Shown here: positions 34,001 to 47,700 of the stretch, piece after piece
How positions within the stretch are numbered: position 1 is the first letter of the stretch
How the letters are laid out: each line of letters begins with the position of its first letter
Source of the DNA: Prosapia bicincta
Lineage: Eukaryota; Arthropoda; Insecta; Hemiptera; Cercopidae
DNA: 64,000 nt
Assembly (NCBI GenBank): GCA_036971475.1
Contig: JBAIZL010000005.1
Location: 170,985,386 to 171,049,385, forward strand
Reading direction: 5' to 3'
Translations under genes and position numbers: made by a program
Notes under the pieces: generated by a model
Database searches by the model: none
The model's input: the letters and a program-made list of their open reading frames with translations, nothing else
What the model was told of the DNA's origin: nothing

Positions 34001-37000
34001 TATACTGTTGTTATTTCTTATAGTAATGAGAAATCTATCACCAGCAGTAATGTAACACCAGGCTCTGATAAAAGCAAAGGACTTGAAGATAATGAAGAAT
34101 TATTTAGTAGATCGTGTACTATTACTTCCATCCATCCGACTGAAAGCAACAAGAAGACTAATGTTGGAACAAGTAGCAGAAAAAATAGTTCAAGGTAAAT
34201 TATTATTATAATTTAGAATAATTAGCTGGATTACATTCATGTACCTAATATATTTTAAATTGAAATTTAAGTGTCATAAATTAAAATAATACTTATCCAA
34301 GAAATACGATTGAAATTGTATTTGAAATGGAAAAAAAGAATTTAACATAACTCATGTTTCTTATCTTGCCTGCTTCAGAATAATTTTTGAAATAATAGTC
34401 TTAAAATTTATTTTGAAAATCACCCTCAGTAAGGGACACTAATCAAACAAAATAATTTCTCCATATATCAGAAAGGTTTTTAATCTGTAAAACAGCTTTA
34501 CCTCCATTTGCAATTAAAAGGGAATGAGGAAATTTAAATGAGGTGATATTTTCGTGAAGCTTTTATCTAGTTTGGAAGTGTTCCTGTCTTTGTCTGTCCA
34601 TTTCTTCAGTCAAAGGAAATATAGAAATCACTTGGCACTAATAGGATTTTATGGGTGGTTGAAAATGTCCTGCTGAAATTTCTCAAGAAGCTGTTTGATT
34701 GGTTTAGTACTTTGTGAACAAGCGCTATCATTGATGTGCCCGCAGTGATTAATTCCTTGAAGTAAGTAGTTCACCTCTGGGCACACCACCACCACCAGTC
34801 TAAATAAAAGTACTCTGAATTCTGGATGTGTTCTGATCTATGACAATGGTTATTGGGTCTTCATAGTGCTTATGCAACCCAGTATCTTCTTAGTATTTGA
34901 ATGAGACATTTTAGATAACCAGCCATCTAGCCTCATCCTGGAGCCAAGTCACTTCCTTTTTTCCCTGAACTGAAAATTCTCTTTGTAATTAATAAGGGGC
35001 TTGAATAAAACTCGGGGGTCAGCAACATTTTATGAAAAGCTTGTCCATATAGATACAAGAAGGTTTCAATCATCAAGGAGGAATTAAATTAACCCTCAGT
35101 TTACAAAGCTCTTAGTGACAAAATATTTTTTTTTATATAAACTTGTATTTTATTTATGGTCTATTTGAGATTGAGAAAAAACAACTCACATATCTTGATA
35201 AAATTTACATGCAGTATTAGGAAAACATAAGCAAAATTTTAATAATTTGTTACACCCAATATATTTTTGTTATAGTTTATATTTTAACACCAATAAACTG
35301 AGAAAATATGATCAGGTTAAAAGTGATTAAATATAATAGGGACTTTGAATATTTATTTCTATTCTATCTATTCATATTGCCAGGAAATGAACAGAAATTA
35401 CATTAAAATGTTATTAAAAAACAATATATTTGTAAATTAAGCATTTATTTGTCATAAAAATGTAAATAATAAAATGAAATTTCTTAATAATATCGATATA
35501 AAATACTGGTAGCACTTTTTAAATTTGTTTCATAGTATTAGAATTGTTAGTTTTAATGATTTTGAATCTGTTTTCCTGAACAAATTGTCCTTGATTTCCT
35601 GGTCCTTCCTGTTACCAGGCCTCAGCCTTGTTATTCCTTCTTCCCATCTGGAAAAAATATGAAACTGAATGACTTGGATATAAATCTGCAAGTTCCAGAT
35701 GTTACAGTGACGCCCTGTATTTTTCACAGCCGAAACGCAGGACCGAAGTGTACTCCTTTATCAGATGAGTCTAATTGTAGTCATATTCTGAATAAAACAT
35801 ATACAAAAGAGTCTGTCGATAACATTCGTGATTCATTAAGTGGTGAAAATAAAGTCCAAGAAGAAATCAGTTGTTCAGAGAACCAAGAATTGAGTGATCA
35901 TTTTGCTCCATGCAGTAATTTATTTGGATGTAAAGTGAATGTAATTGAAAGGACCAATTCTAATAAAAATTTTGCAGTTGTAGAAAGTAATTTTAAAAAA
36001 AAATGTATGGACGTCGGAAATGATATATGTAACACATTTGATATCAGTGTAGGAAATGAAAATGTTTTTTCTGGTTGCGGAGACAATAATTTTAGGATTG
36101 ATAATATAAAGTCCAATGTTGATAATAATGGTGGCATTAAAAAAACAACCAGTAGTGTTCAGCGACATATATTAACTTCAAGCCCTGTGGATAAGCAAAA
36201 TTCCCATAACGTTGACGATAAAAATAATTTAAAAAATGAAAATCTTGGCATATTTTCTGAACCAGAAGATTTTTTTAATGATCAAGAAAATAATTCTCCA
36301 GTGCATTATTTTTCTGATCAGTCTAGTGGTTCCTCTATAAATGGATGTACTAGCAGCTTTAATGAATTTCCAAATACAGAAATTGCTACAAATTTTGTGG
36401 ATGACATGTGTAAAACTAGTGTTGGAAATGATGTAAATGCTACAATTAAGAGCAAAAGATGTCGAACTGCAAATAAAATAGAGGAAAGTAAACCTTGTGA
36501 ATTTATAGATGAATCAAAAGGAACTTGTAAAAAGTTTAAAGATAACGCTTTTACATTGACACATGTCTTAGAAAATAAAAATGTAAAATGTGAGACTCAG
36601 ACTGAAAAAAATGGCAAATTATTTCCAACAAAATTTGATGAGATTAAAATATTAAATGAAGAGCAGATAACTGAAACAAAATCAAGAAATAAAACAGGTA
36701 TGTATGAAGGTGATAACAGTTTTTGCACAACAGAAATGGCTGATCTATTGGAGAAACTTAACATATCTGCAGAAAATAAAAATTACCATTTTACAGACTC
36801 TTCTAATGATGCAGTGTTTAAGAATAAAAACTCAATTGAAGAGACATTTTTCAGTTGTAATAAACCAAACGATATCTATAATATCAATAATAGTGATGAA
36901 AATATATTACCAACAACAAAACTAACTTTGTTAGATTTAAGCGCAGGAGATACTGATTCAAAATTGTATTTAACTGGTAGTAAACCTAAATCTAGTCAAG

Positions 37001-40000
37001 CTCAACAGACATTTAAGCAGAATACGTTGTTTGCAATTCCTGTAGATGTAAAGCGATCTGACAGTGATTTTCCAGGAACAAATTACCACAATGGATCAGA
37101 GTACAAGTCATTTAGGCATGATGAATATCATGATAATGAAGAAACTAGCCAAACTCATGAATACAGATACCATTCTGAAGAAAATATGTTCCAGCAATCA
37201 AGTTCACAAAGTTGGGGCCATTACACCCTTAAAAGTTCATCTGGAAGTTACACCCAAATAGATTATGAAACGTCTTATGTAGAACAGTGTCATTCAGTTA
37301 ATAATAGAACCATTCAATCTCATTCAAAATTTGCTCATCATGAAAACGAATCAAAACAGTTTGAAAAATGTCATGGATTTTTGCCTATGATCAATAAAAA
37401 TTGTAAAGAAAAGGTTGGTCTGAAGCAGGAATTTACATACAATAGAAAAAAATCTAAAATTCCTCAACTTTGTAAGAACACTGTGAAAATCGAACCAGCA
37501 AAAAAAACAATTCATTTGCCTCCAATCAACCAAAATCATACTTATTCAGAACCAACCAAATGTCAAACTGGGGTGAAGCATCTCCCTCCAATTTCAAGAA
37601 ATAGTCGAACCAGTAATTGCAGGAATAACACAGAAAACAATCACTTGCTTAATAGGTTAGTATTTTCCCAATTTTTCATGGAACTGTAAATGTCAGTTTT
37701 CAAAAATTGAATTAATCTAATCCATACAAGAGTAATTAATATTTAAACAAGCTTAAACAAGCATTTTTTTAAAAAATATTTACCAGAAACTAGTAGTTTA
37801 AGTAAAGATGGAATCAAACAAAAATTATTACACTTGTTTCTATTAACTTCGCAAAAAAAACACTATTTACTGATTTATTCAGCAGGCGCGTTTCACTCTA
37901 TTAATCAATGCTGTGAATTACTGACAAAACTGTTGCTCTGTTGTGTTGTGTTGGTGTGATTCTGTGGTGTATTATTTTGCCAACTTAATACAAATAAGCG
38001 TAATTTCTATAAAAACCTCAAGATGTACAACACAAAAAGTGCAAGGAAAAATTATTGTTTTCTCTATTTTTCTTGTTTTGTTGATAAGGATGTACTGGAT
38101 TTAGAAATCACATTTAATCAATTGGCTTCTGGAATTAAAACTGAACTACCAGAGGAAATGAAATAAAGTGCATTAGTTTGTATTTTGGAACCATTGTTAC
38201 TTCTGATTGTTATAAAGTCTGGTTTAAAAATAAACTTAGAACATGAAATATTCAATTATTATTATAAAAATGGTTTATGGTAGGATGATAGACTATGCAT
38301 TTCTCGAGCAACTAGCAGGGAAACACACGAGATTGCAATGGTAAACACAAATCTACGTCTGCTGTTGTGTTCTAGAAACAAATAAAGATTCAAAACTTAT
38401 ATTATTATAAGATATCCATAAAAACATAAGATTTTCAAAAAAGATTCAATTGCTTAAAACCATGTAATGTAACTATTATGTATTACATATCTATAGTAAC
38501 CTAGATATGAAGAATCAAGATTAATTAGTAGTAAACATTTTAATATGTTTATTATTCTGGTAAATACATTGTAAATTATCGTCTATGACTTTGCTTCTGT
38601 GACAAAATATATATGATGGTGATTCTTGTACTGATGTGGTATCATGGTTGTGTAGTATTAAAATGGTATTAAATTATAATATTAAATGTGATTGCCTACT
38701 ATACTAATGTAACAAATTATTCAAATTATTGCATAAAATTTAATCATTATGATTTTAACAGTAATATTATTAGGTAATTATAGACAAACCAAGACTTCAG
38801 TGATCTTGCCAAAAACTGACGCAGGAAGTTCTCAGAAACATGTAAAAAATTTAACCTCAACACACACCAAACCTTATAGAATTAAGTTTTTTGTGTGTGT
38901 AACACAGCACTAAATTATTCTACATTACGGCATACCTTTAGATTACAATATTGTCTGTAGCTATATTAATATCAGGTTAGGATAGTTTTGGTTGTTAAAC
39001 AAAAATAAGTTTACTAATGAACAAGGTAACACGTTCAAGATGAAGTCAAAGACTGCTTCCTTAGGGTGATCCAAAAAGTGTATAAAAATGAAGGCCACTT
39101 TTCTTGTCAACAACTTGCCTTGTATTGGAAAACATTATTTTGTGATTTTTGTATTTTAACCAGATATTTTATAGCTGTAATCTAATGTAATGTAACATAG
39201 TGATGTGTTTTATAAAACAAACTTCATTTTATAAATTTTGTGAATGCTGTAAAAGTGAAGTTAACTTTTGCCTTTGTTCTAAGTTTGTAATTTTTTCGGG
39301 TGTCATGGCCTTTCACGTTTTATTATTTTTTACGCGTTCCTGAGGACTTTTTGCACTACTTGGCATAATTTTTTTGTTGGTCTAGAATACTGACAAATAT
39401 TATAACATTAAAATTACCTATTATTGCGTATGATTACCTGTGTCATAATTATGTTAATAAGAAAAATAAATGTTTTACATAGGGGGATGTTTCCATGTGT
39501 TGTACGACAAGTAATAACTGCAATTTTGCCAAATCAGAATACTGAAGTGTGAGTAATATTTAATACCCCATCAGGGCCTTTGGTTTTCTGCATCAAATCA
39601 CTTATTCAAATTTTTAAATACCCACATTTTATACTTCTGTACCTCAGGCACTGTAGGTAGCACTGTCGATTGCACAATGTGTATGTCTTTTTTCAGGTGG
39701 TGGTTAATATATAGCATAGGTGTGGGTAACAACTTTTAACACTTTAGCTGCCTGAACGGCCTTTAAAGCCTTTAGCACTTTAACGCTTAGGCTGAACCAT
39801 ATACCGTCGAACCACTATTCCCGTCATTGTTGTATAGTAACGTTTTATGTTTATTTGTACTACTCAACCGGTGTTGCTATGCTACTTTTGGAAAAATGAA
39901 TGCACAGTATTTAACAAGCCTGACACTACTTACAGATTAATTATGATGGTTTTTGTTGGATGGATAAATACCAACGGTATTATAATCATGATGTTATTTT

Positions 40001-43000
40001 AGGAACTTTTCGTCGGGATTTACTTACCGTATTTCTTACCATGTATTTCTTAAACATTTTAGTAAAGTTGTTCACTATAAAATAAATAATTTTTAATGGC
40101 TTATTATATTGATTTTCAGTATTGTTTACAAAATTTCACAAAAGCTAAAAAATAAGTTAGAAATATTGACTAAATATTTAGTTAGTAAATATTTAGTATA
40201 ACTCTTACAAAAACTCTCTTGGTTGAAGTTAAGTACAAACATTGGTACACTTAGATAAACTCATCCGTACTAGGAAGTAAATTATAACGTAAATGCCTTA
40301 AAAAGTAAATTACCAAGTTTAAAAACTTTTGTTTACTATGAATCTTGTATAGTATTTATCGGACCTGACACATTACTTATCAGACAGAGAATATGTTTAC
40401 ACTTCAGTTCTATATACAAAATATTTATAAACTCACAAATCATTTACATGTGATACGTTTACATATGTTCGTGATAAACGCCAAAACACTTAACTCGCCA
40501 GTCAGCCTATTATGTGGGGAACCGGAACATGAAATTGTGGTTTTGTTGTTTATTGTTTACACACAACAAAAAAGAGAGTATGTTCTGATAGGAAACGTAA
40601 ATTTGTACTTAGATATGATAGGGGAACAAAAAAATGAGTACACATTATTCAAAAATAAGCTTAAAATATTTTGACAATTCTCTGGGAAAACGCCGATATT
40701 GTGGCAGGCAGCTAAAGTGTTAAAGTGAAGGTGATGAATATATTTTTACAATTACTGTATTCTAAGCTAAGTGTGCTTCAGCTGTGGAATGATTTTTGTT
40801 TATTGAGTGTGACAAAAAGCTTCTTATTACACTCATCATTTTACTTATCACAATTTTGTTATATTAGCTATAGTTGCGTTAACAAAACTATATGCTACCT
40901 ACAAGTTTTCTGTTTCTTATATTTGTAAATTGTATGAAATTATCCTTGTAAGCTTCTTGATGTTGGTATCCTATGAAAATTATTTTGCTTATTGGTAATT
41001 GACAATTTTCTAAAACAGTAAACAGCCCAAAGTAATTAGAATACAGCTGTTGGGTAATGATGACGTACAATTACAAGCCATCATCATTAGGAATTTATCT
41101 TAGTAAAACTTTAAATTAGTTTATGACTATCCAAACTTTAAATTTTGTAAATTTGCGAAAACTTACTGAGACAGAACATTTTCGATTGCTATGTGGCGAT
41201 CTTTATCAATCTTCTGCTTGGAGATGTTGTGACGGTTTTAAAGGCAGGTTTTCGATAGTATCAAGGAGTATGTGTGATTTATATTGTGTTTGTTCGTTTA
41301 ATATGTTTGTACTTTGTGTTTTTGTGTGTCTGTAAATTTCATATTGTTCTAGTGTGTTGAGATGTGGTATTTTTTTGTTGATGTGTAAGATTTCTAGGTT
41401 ATGGTAAATGTCTGTGTATTTGTGTCCTGTTTCTTTTATGTGATTGTAAAATGCTAAGATTGTGTTCTGTTTGTGTACCTCGATTCTTTGTTTAAAGCTG
41501 TAGAATTTGTTACATTTGTCATAGTTTAGTTTGTATACTCCTGGTAATTGTAGTTTATCTTTGTTATTGGTATTGCGCTGTTTTTTTTATTGTAAATTGT
41601 TATTAGTTTTGTATGCTATTTTGTATTATGATTTTTGAAATTTGTGGGCTATTTTATTTGATGTTTTGTTTATGTATGGTATTGTGATGTATTTATTTTC
41701 CCTGTCTGTAGTGTTAATTTTAGTGTTTTTTTGTATATTGTGCCATAGTTTGTCTAATATTGTAGTGTTGTATCCATTTGGGTATGCTAAATATTTAATG
41801 GTGCCTAGTTCTTTGTTTATGTTTTCTGTGGAATTTGAACTTCTTTAAGTCTATGGAGCGCGGATATGAAGGCAGAGTGCTTGTGTTGGATAGGGTGGTT
41901 TGAGGTGTTGTTTATAAGTATGTCTGTTGTTGTGGGTTTCCTGTAAATGTTGAAGCTGTGTTTTTGTGTGTAGCTTTTTGTTATTGTTAGGTCAAGGAAG
42001 TTTAAGGATCGGTTGGTTTAAATCTCTGAGGTGAAGTGGAGTTTTGGGTGTATTTTATTAGTGTTGGTAAAGAGTTTTTCGGATTCTCGGGTGTTGCTTC
42101 TGTATAGTGTTATGATATCATTGATGTATCTGTGCCTGTAAATGATTTTGTGTGTGTGTATTGTTTGCGAGTATTTTGGTGTTTTCTATGTGTTGTAGGA
42201 AAATTTGTCTTAGGACACTGCTGATAGGCCATCTGGTTGTGAAAAGTAGTTTGAGATGTGGGTGAAATAATTTTGTTTGGTGATGGTTTAGAGAATGTTT
42301 AGGATTTCGGTAACATGGTTTTTTGGTATGTTGTTCTCTATTAACTGGGTTTCTAGGATGGTGAGAGTTTCGGATATGGGTATGTTGGTGTACATATTTG
42401 TTATGTCGAGTGATAGTAGTGTTGAATTGTGTGGTATGTTTATGTCTTTTATTTTATTTATAAGGTTCGTTCTGTTTTTTAAGTGTGTTTATGTGTTCAA
42501 GTTAATAAATTGTCTGATTATTTTGTCCATGTATTTTGCTAGTTTATGTACAGGGGCATTTTGGTAGTTGATGATGGCTCAGATCGGGACATAAGGTTTA
42601 TGAATTTTAGGGAGAGCGCGAAGGGTAGGTGCTTTAGGGTTTATTTGTTTAGGCGGTATTTTTTGTTCTTGCTGATAAATAATGTATTTGGATGTATTAA
42701 TAAGTTTTTTGATAGTATTGTGATATTTCTCAGTTGGGTTTGTATGTAGTTATATTATATTATTATGTATAATGTAATAATTGATTTTGTCATTTAGGCT
42801 GTTTGTATTAATAATCACTGTGGTGTTGCCTTTGCCTGCTGTGGTGAGTGTGGTGTTGCTTAGTTGAGCTTTTTGTTTTATGTTTGCAGCGATTTTAATT
42901 TAATTGTTTACGTTTTTGTGTTTGGTTAGGTTTTTTGTATGTCTGTTTCAGTTTGTAGAATAATGTTTCCATTTGTTATGTTATTTGATCTATATTATAA

Positions 43001-44133
43001 GTTGTATTTTAGGTCTTTGTTTATTAAATTAATTTCGTGTTGTGTGTATTAGGTATTAGTGAGGTTAATTGTGAGGGGATAGGATTTTGGTGTAGGTTAA
43101 GAGTATGTTGTGTTTTTTGTTTTACATAATAGTTGATTAATCTTTTTCTTGTGTTTAGTTTTAATGTTTATTATTTTATAGTAAACAGTTGGTTTGAAAC
43201 TATCCAACCTCTAAACTCTTTCAACCTAACCATAACAAAAAACCACACACAAAAACACAGCTTCAACATTTACAGGAAGCCCATAAGGACATGCCGATTT
43301 ATCCGATTTATACCTAGCAGTGGAGTGCAAAGGGTTAAGACAGAATATAATTTATACTACAGATACAGAAGTAACCCCAATATGCTTCAGCGAGTTTTGA
43401 GAATTGACTTACTTGGTTTAATGAGATACAAGTTGTATTTATTGAAATATTCATTATAGATGATTGGTGGTATTATTATCTGGGGTTAATTAGACAGTTG
43501 TCTTCTTATATAACAATATGAGATATGCTGATAATTATATTATTATATTTACACCAGTATTAGTATCTGGAGGGTTTTTTTAAAAGAAGTTAATAACCTA
43601 AATATAAAATTAAATTAAAATTTGATGAATTACAGTAAATGTGATTTAAGTGACTGTGTGGTCAGTGGGTAGAGCACTTGACCATCAAACTTAAGGTTCT
43701 GGGTTTGATTCCTGGTAACATAAAATAGTTTCACAGTTTTTTCCAGCTAGAAAATCGACTCAGACTTGGAAAATGAGTGCCTGACGTAATAATGACAGTT
43801 TAAGCATAGTGCTAGCCACATTTCCTTTTTTGAATAAAGTTTGCTTCAAGTAAGACTAGCCTACCCTTCCTTTTCTAAACCATGCTAATGGTATAAAAGG
43901 GAGTCATTATACAATTTACTTATTTTGAACTCAGAACAGAACTTAAAGGCATTTCTCTAGGGTCAGTGCCCATTAAAGTGCAGAGCCTATTCTCTGTCAT
44001 ATCGGACTTTGCTTTGCTTTAATTTGCTTTTAATTCCCTTGCAGGTCTAATGGCCACTATAGTGGACATTGGCAAATTACACAAAAATTTGAATGTTCAC
44101 TATAGGGAACAAGTGGTAATTCTATGTTCTATG

Positions 44134-44196
<63 letters not shown>

Positions 44197-44679
44197 GAAG
44201 TTAATATATTACTATTTTTGAGTAATTTTATCCACCATTAAGTGCAATAATTTTACCTTGAGTGATGAGACACCTTTCGGTCTTTGACCATTGTCGAATC
44301 ACTGATTGTTCTCTGCTGTGGATGCTACGTCCGTGAAGCCGGTGTTTGTTGAAGTTATGCGCACTATTTCTTGATCTGTGTGTATGAGGTTTCTGTATAG
44401 TATGTCTTCTGTATATGTTGTTTGTAAATTCATTAAGTTGTTGTGTATGTTTTTATAAATGTGGTATTTTTCTAGTGAGTTTAGTTCTATTGGGTTGTTA
44501 TTTATTTCCAGTATGGTTAGGTTATTTTCGTAATTTGTAATTTCGTGTTTATGGGAAATTAGGTGTGCTGCAACATTTGATACTTTAGAATTTTTATTTT
44601 TGAATGCTCTATAATGTTCTTCAAATCTTATTTTAAATGTTCTGGATGTTTTTCCTATGTAAAAAGCGTTAAATATCAA

Positions 44680-44724
<45 letters not shown>

Positions 44725-47700
44725 CCATTACTTATTTATAATTTGTATCAATACGCTATTCCATATAATATTCGTATATAAAAAGTTCTTTTGTGTATTA
44801 TTTAAACTCCTAAAATGTTACATCAGTTACATGTCCAAAAACAATTATGAGCTGATAAAAATTATAAGTAGAAGTGGTTTCCAGGTCTACAAAAAACAAC
44901 TTGAGGGCCACTAAAAGTGAACATATAACCTGAGAAAAATATGTATGTGTAAAATAATATGAATTATTTAGAAGTTTGTATGTCCACTATAGTGCAAAGG
45001 CTTAATGTAGCGGAGTTTATCAAATGTATCATATGTTATTCTGGGTTTACATAAATAGTATACTTTTACATAAAGGATATCTCAGATAATAAGAATATCT
45101 TAATAAAATATTTTTCATGCTTATATTCGATAAAAAATTACATAAAACTGTATTGAATTAAAATAAATTAATAAAAAGAGATGAAATTTAAAAAAAACAA
45201 TATTTGCTCTTTAATAATGAATGTCTATGCTATACTATTTGAGACTATGTGTAAAGTAGTAGTATACTTCAAAAGTTTGATATCAATATGCAGTGATGGT
45301 GTTATTGTTTACAGTGACGACAATTACGACCCATTTGTATCTGCTGAACGACAGTTGATGGAATTGCTTGGTATAAGTGAAGATCAGAAATGCAACAAAT
45401 CCCCTGTCACTAAAAGTCCTTTGGTCTTATCATCCCCTACTTCCGCATTTGCAAAGTTTTCTCCTAATTTAACCTGTGGTTCTTCCCCTTCACCTGAAAA
45501 TGTTAGTCCAGCTATTCCACCACCATCAAGTTTTGAGGACTTAGAAGCACAATGCTCATCACCACCATTAATAGACCTAACTCTTCGTGACAGTTTAGTT
45601 AAAGATAAAAATCGAAATCCTATCAGTCTCAGCAGCCTAAGTCTGTGTTCATCCATAAGTATAGAATCAGTTGATTTGAATAGAAATGGTTTTAGAAGAT
45701 CTATTTCAAACAGTGCAAAAGCTCCAGAGCAAAGAAAGGAAGTTGTATTTCAAAGGTCTGTTTCCTTAGTTGATTCTCCCCGTAAAGTTAGGGATTTATC
45801 CAAGGGACGATTAAAAATGGAAGATCTTTTATATGGAACTTCGCATGTAGATAATGATAGATATTTTGGTTCTCCTATACCAAAAGATCATTTTGATGAT
45901 CAGTTTAAAGTAGTTGATGATAATGATAATTCATCAAATATTTCTTTACACAGGGCAGTATCTGATGAAGAAACATTTAATGCGGAACAAGATTTATTGA
46001 AGTCTATATCTGAATATGAAAACTTGTTTAAGTCTGACTCTCCTGTAATATCTACCTCCTTAGAATCCTTGAAACTATTCCCCTCCTTAGGTAGCACCAG
46101 GCAGCAAGATTTCCTGGATAGCAGTGAGAAGGAAAAAAACAGTATGAATGAAGCAAGCAAATCTGGTCCTGACTCTGCTTATAACAGGTAAACATATTAT
46201 AAAATTTTCATTGGTTTTATAAATAATTTAATTTAATCTAAGCGTTTAAATATAAAATAAATTAAGGTACAAAATAAAATATGACAATATCCTAGATTGT
46301 GTTATTTATTCCATGAGTTTATAATCATTTAACAAAAATCCTCATAAAATTTTGAATTGCTTTTAATTTTAGTTAGTAGTTTTTACTACTGAAAAGAAAA
46401 CCTCTGTATTCAGTCTGTTAGTGAAAAATAATGCTAACAATATTAAAAATTTAATTATGTCTGTAAATGTTTGTTATAAATACTTTTTAAAGCATTTGTT
46501 GAGCTTTTTTTACTTACAATACTTTTACTTACAACTTTGAATTTTTAAAAATTATTGAAAATATTTTTTATAATTATTTTCTTTTTCAAAAGGGTTATGT
46601 GTCAGAATTATTTATAAAAAGTAATTGGTTTTGAACTCTTGAACATTAATGTTTTTTAAATAGACATTTTATTGTTAAATTAGTTACGAATATATTTTAC
46701 CAATTAATATAAATAAAACCAATTCAGTAACTGTTGTTAAAAGATATAAAAGGCCTTGCCCTTGAATACAAGCGAATTGTAGTGTCAGGCAGTTAAACTG
46801 TTAAAAGACATTTGTTGGATCTATTTAAAAATATTACCAATGCTCTATGAAGTATTCATCTAAATATATATATAAACTGATGTATCTTATGGACGCCTAA
46901 GACGCTGAACAGAAGTTAATGAAATATGGAAAGATTGCTTAACATATTCCCAGGATGGTTGGTGAGAAGTTTGATGTAGATCAATCTACAGGGCTTTGCC
47001 CCAGAGGCTTATGATGGTTTAAAAACCATTGCGAGTTTGTATCTGTGTGAGTTTGTATTTTATTGATGCCTAAACCACTGATCATAAGTAATGAGGTTTG
47101 GAGAGATTGTTTAACATATTTCCAGGATGATTCTTGTAAAATTTGGTGTGTTGATTCATCCACAGGGCTCCGCTCCAGAGGCTTAGGATGGTTCAATGTA
47201 CAGCCTTCCATAATTCTAATTTTAAAATATATATCAATACTAGCATTAATTAATTTAAAAAACTATAAACATAATGTAAAAATAAAAATACACTATTAAT
47301 TGTTTTATGATTAAAATTGGTATATAATATGCACAATTATTGTCACCACAACTATTGACACTAAAATTAGGATTTCCAATAATACTCTTGCAAAATTTAA
47401 ATTCACTAAAGCTATGCAACGGTACCAGACTGACACCAACTTGATCGAGTCAGAAATCATAAATGGCAAGTTCAAAGGAGAGATGGTCTTAATTGCACGA
47501 ATACTGATGATTTCATCCGAAATACCCTTTGATTTCAAATGACTACAATTTTCTTTGCTTCTTGCATTCACAATAACTATAAACAAGGCATGAGGACAAT
47601 CATTGATCATTGCTGGATTAAATTTGGAACATTCATGCTTTTCTCGCAGTCAATTATGTGTTGCGACACCTAAAAATTTGTATGTTTATACGTCTAATGA

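Larger units (their letters stand above)
44034..45001. mobile_element. piggyBac-type element carrying a Penelope fragment
   Basis: The left end has TTAA (44030-44033), CCCTTGCA and GCCACTATAGTGGACAT; the right read inward has TTAA (45002-45005), GCCTTTGCACTATAGTGG and ACAT. The shared subterminal block with the palindrome CACTATAGTG supports a pair of ends. Inside are microsatellites and a Penelope endonuclease piece. Confidence 0.5.

Noticed and set aside
35898..36168. Minus-strand frames inside exon 7
   Set aside because: Antisense shadows of a long, biased coding exon.
35659..37689. A separate single-exon gene of 676 codons starting at ATG 35659
   Set aside because: The frame continues upstream to a good acceptor at 35618 and downstream to a donor at 37656, both in phase with the ZC2HC1A exons, so it is one exon of that gene.
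41123..42749. Plus-strand frames rich in Val, Phe and Cys
   Set aside because: They are the complement of the Asn/Thr/Lys-rich Penelope-like coding strand.
43651..43725. Functional tRNA gene
   Set aside because: A- and B-boxes are present, but the acceptor stem does not pair and no proper anticodon arm is formed; a SINE fits better.
45181..45314. The open frame of exon 8 extends upstream to an ATG at 45181
   Set aside because: The extension is hydrophobic low-complexity text, and the acceptor at 45311-45314 gives the phase required by exon 7. It is intron sequence.
46981..47211. Minus-strand repeat protein (L-N-H-x-K-P-L-x-x-S-P-V-D twice)
   Set aside because: The peptide repeat only reflects the 172-bp DNA tandem duplication; there is no support for translation.
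47311..47610. Minus-strand 99-codon hydrophobic frame
   Set aside because: It is antisense to the Helitron helicase text, which is clearly recognisable on the plus strand.
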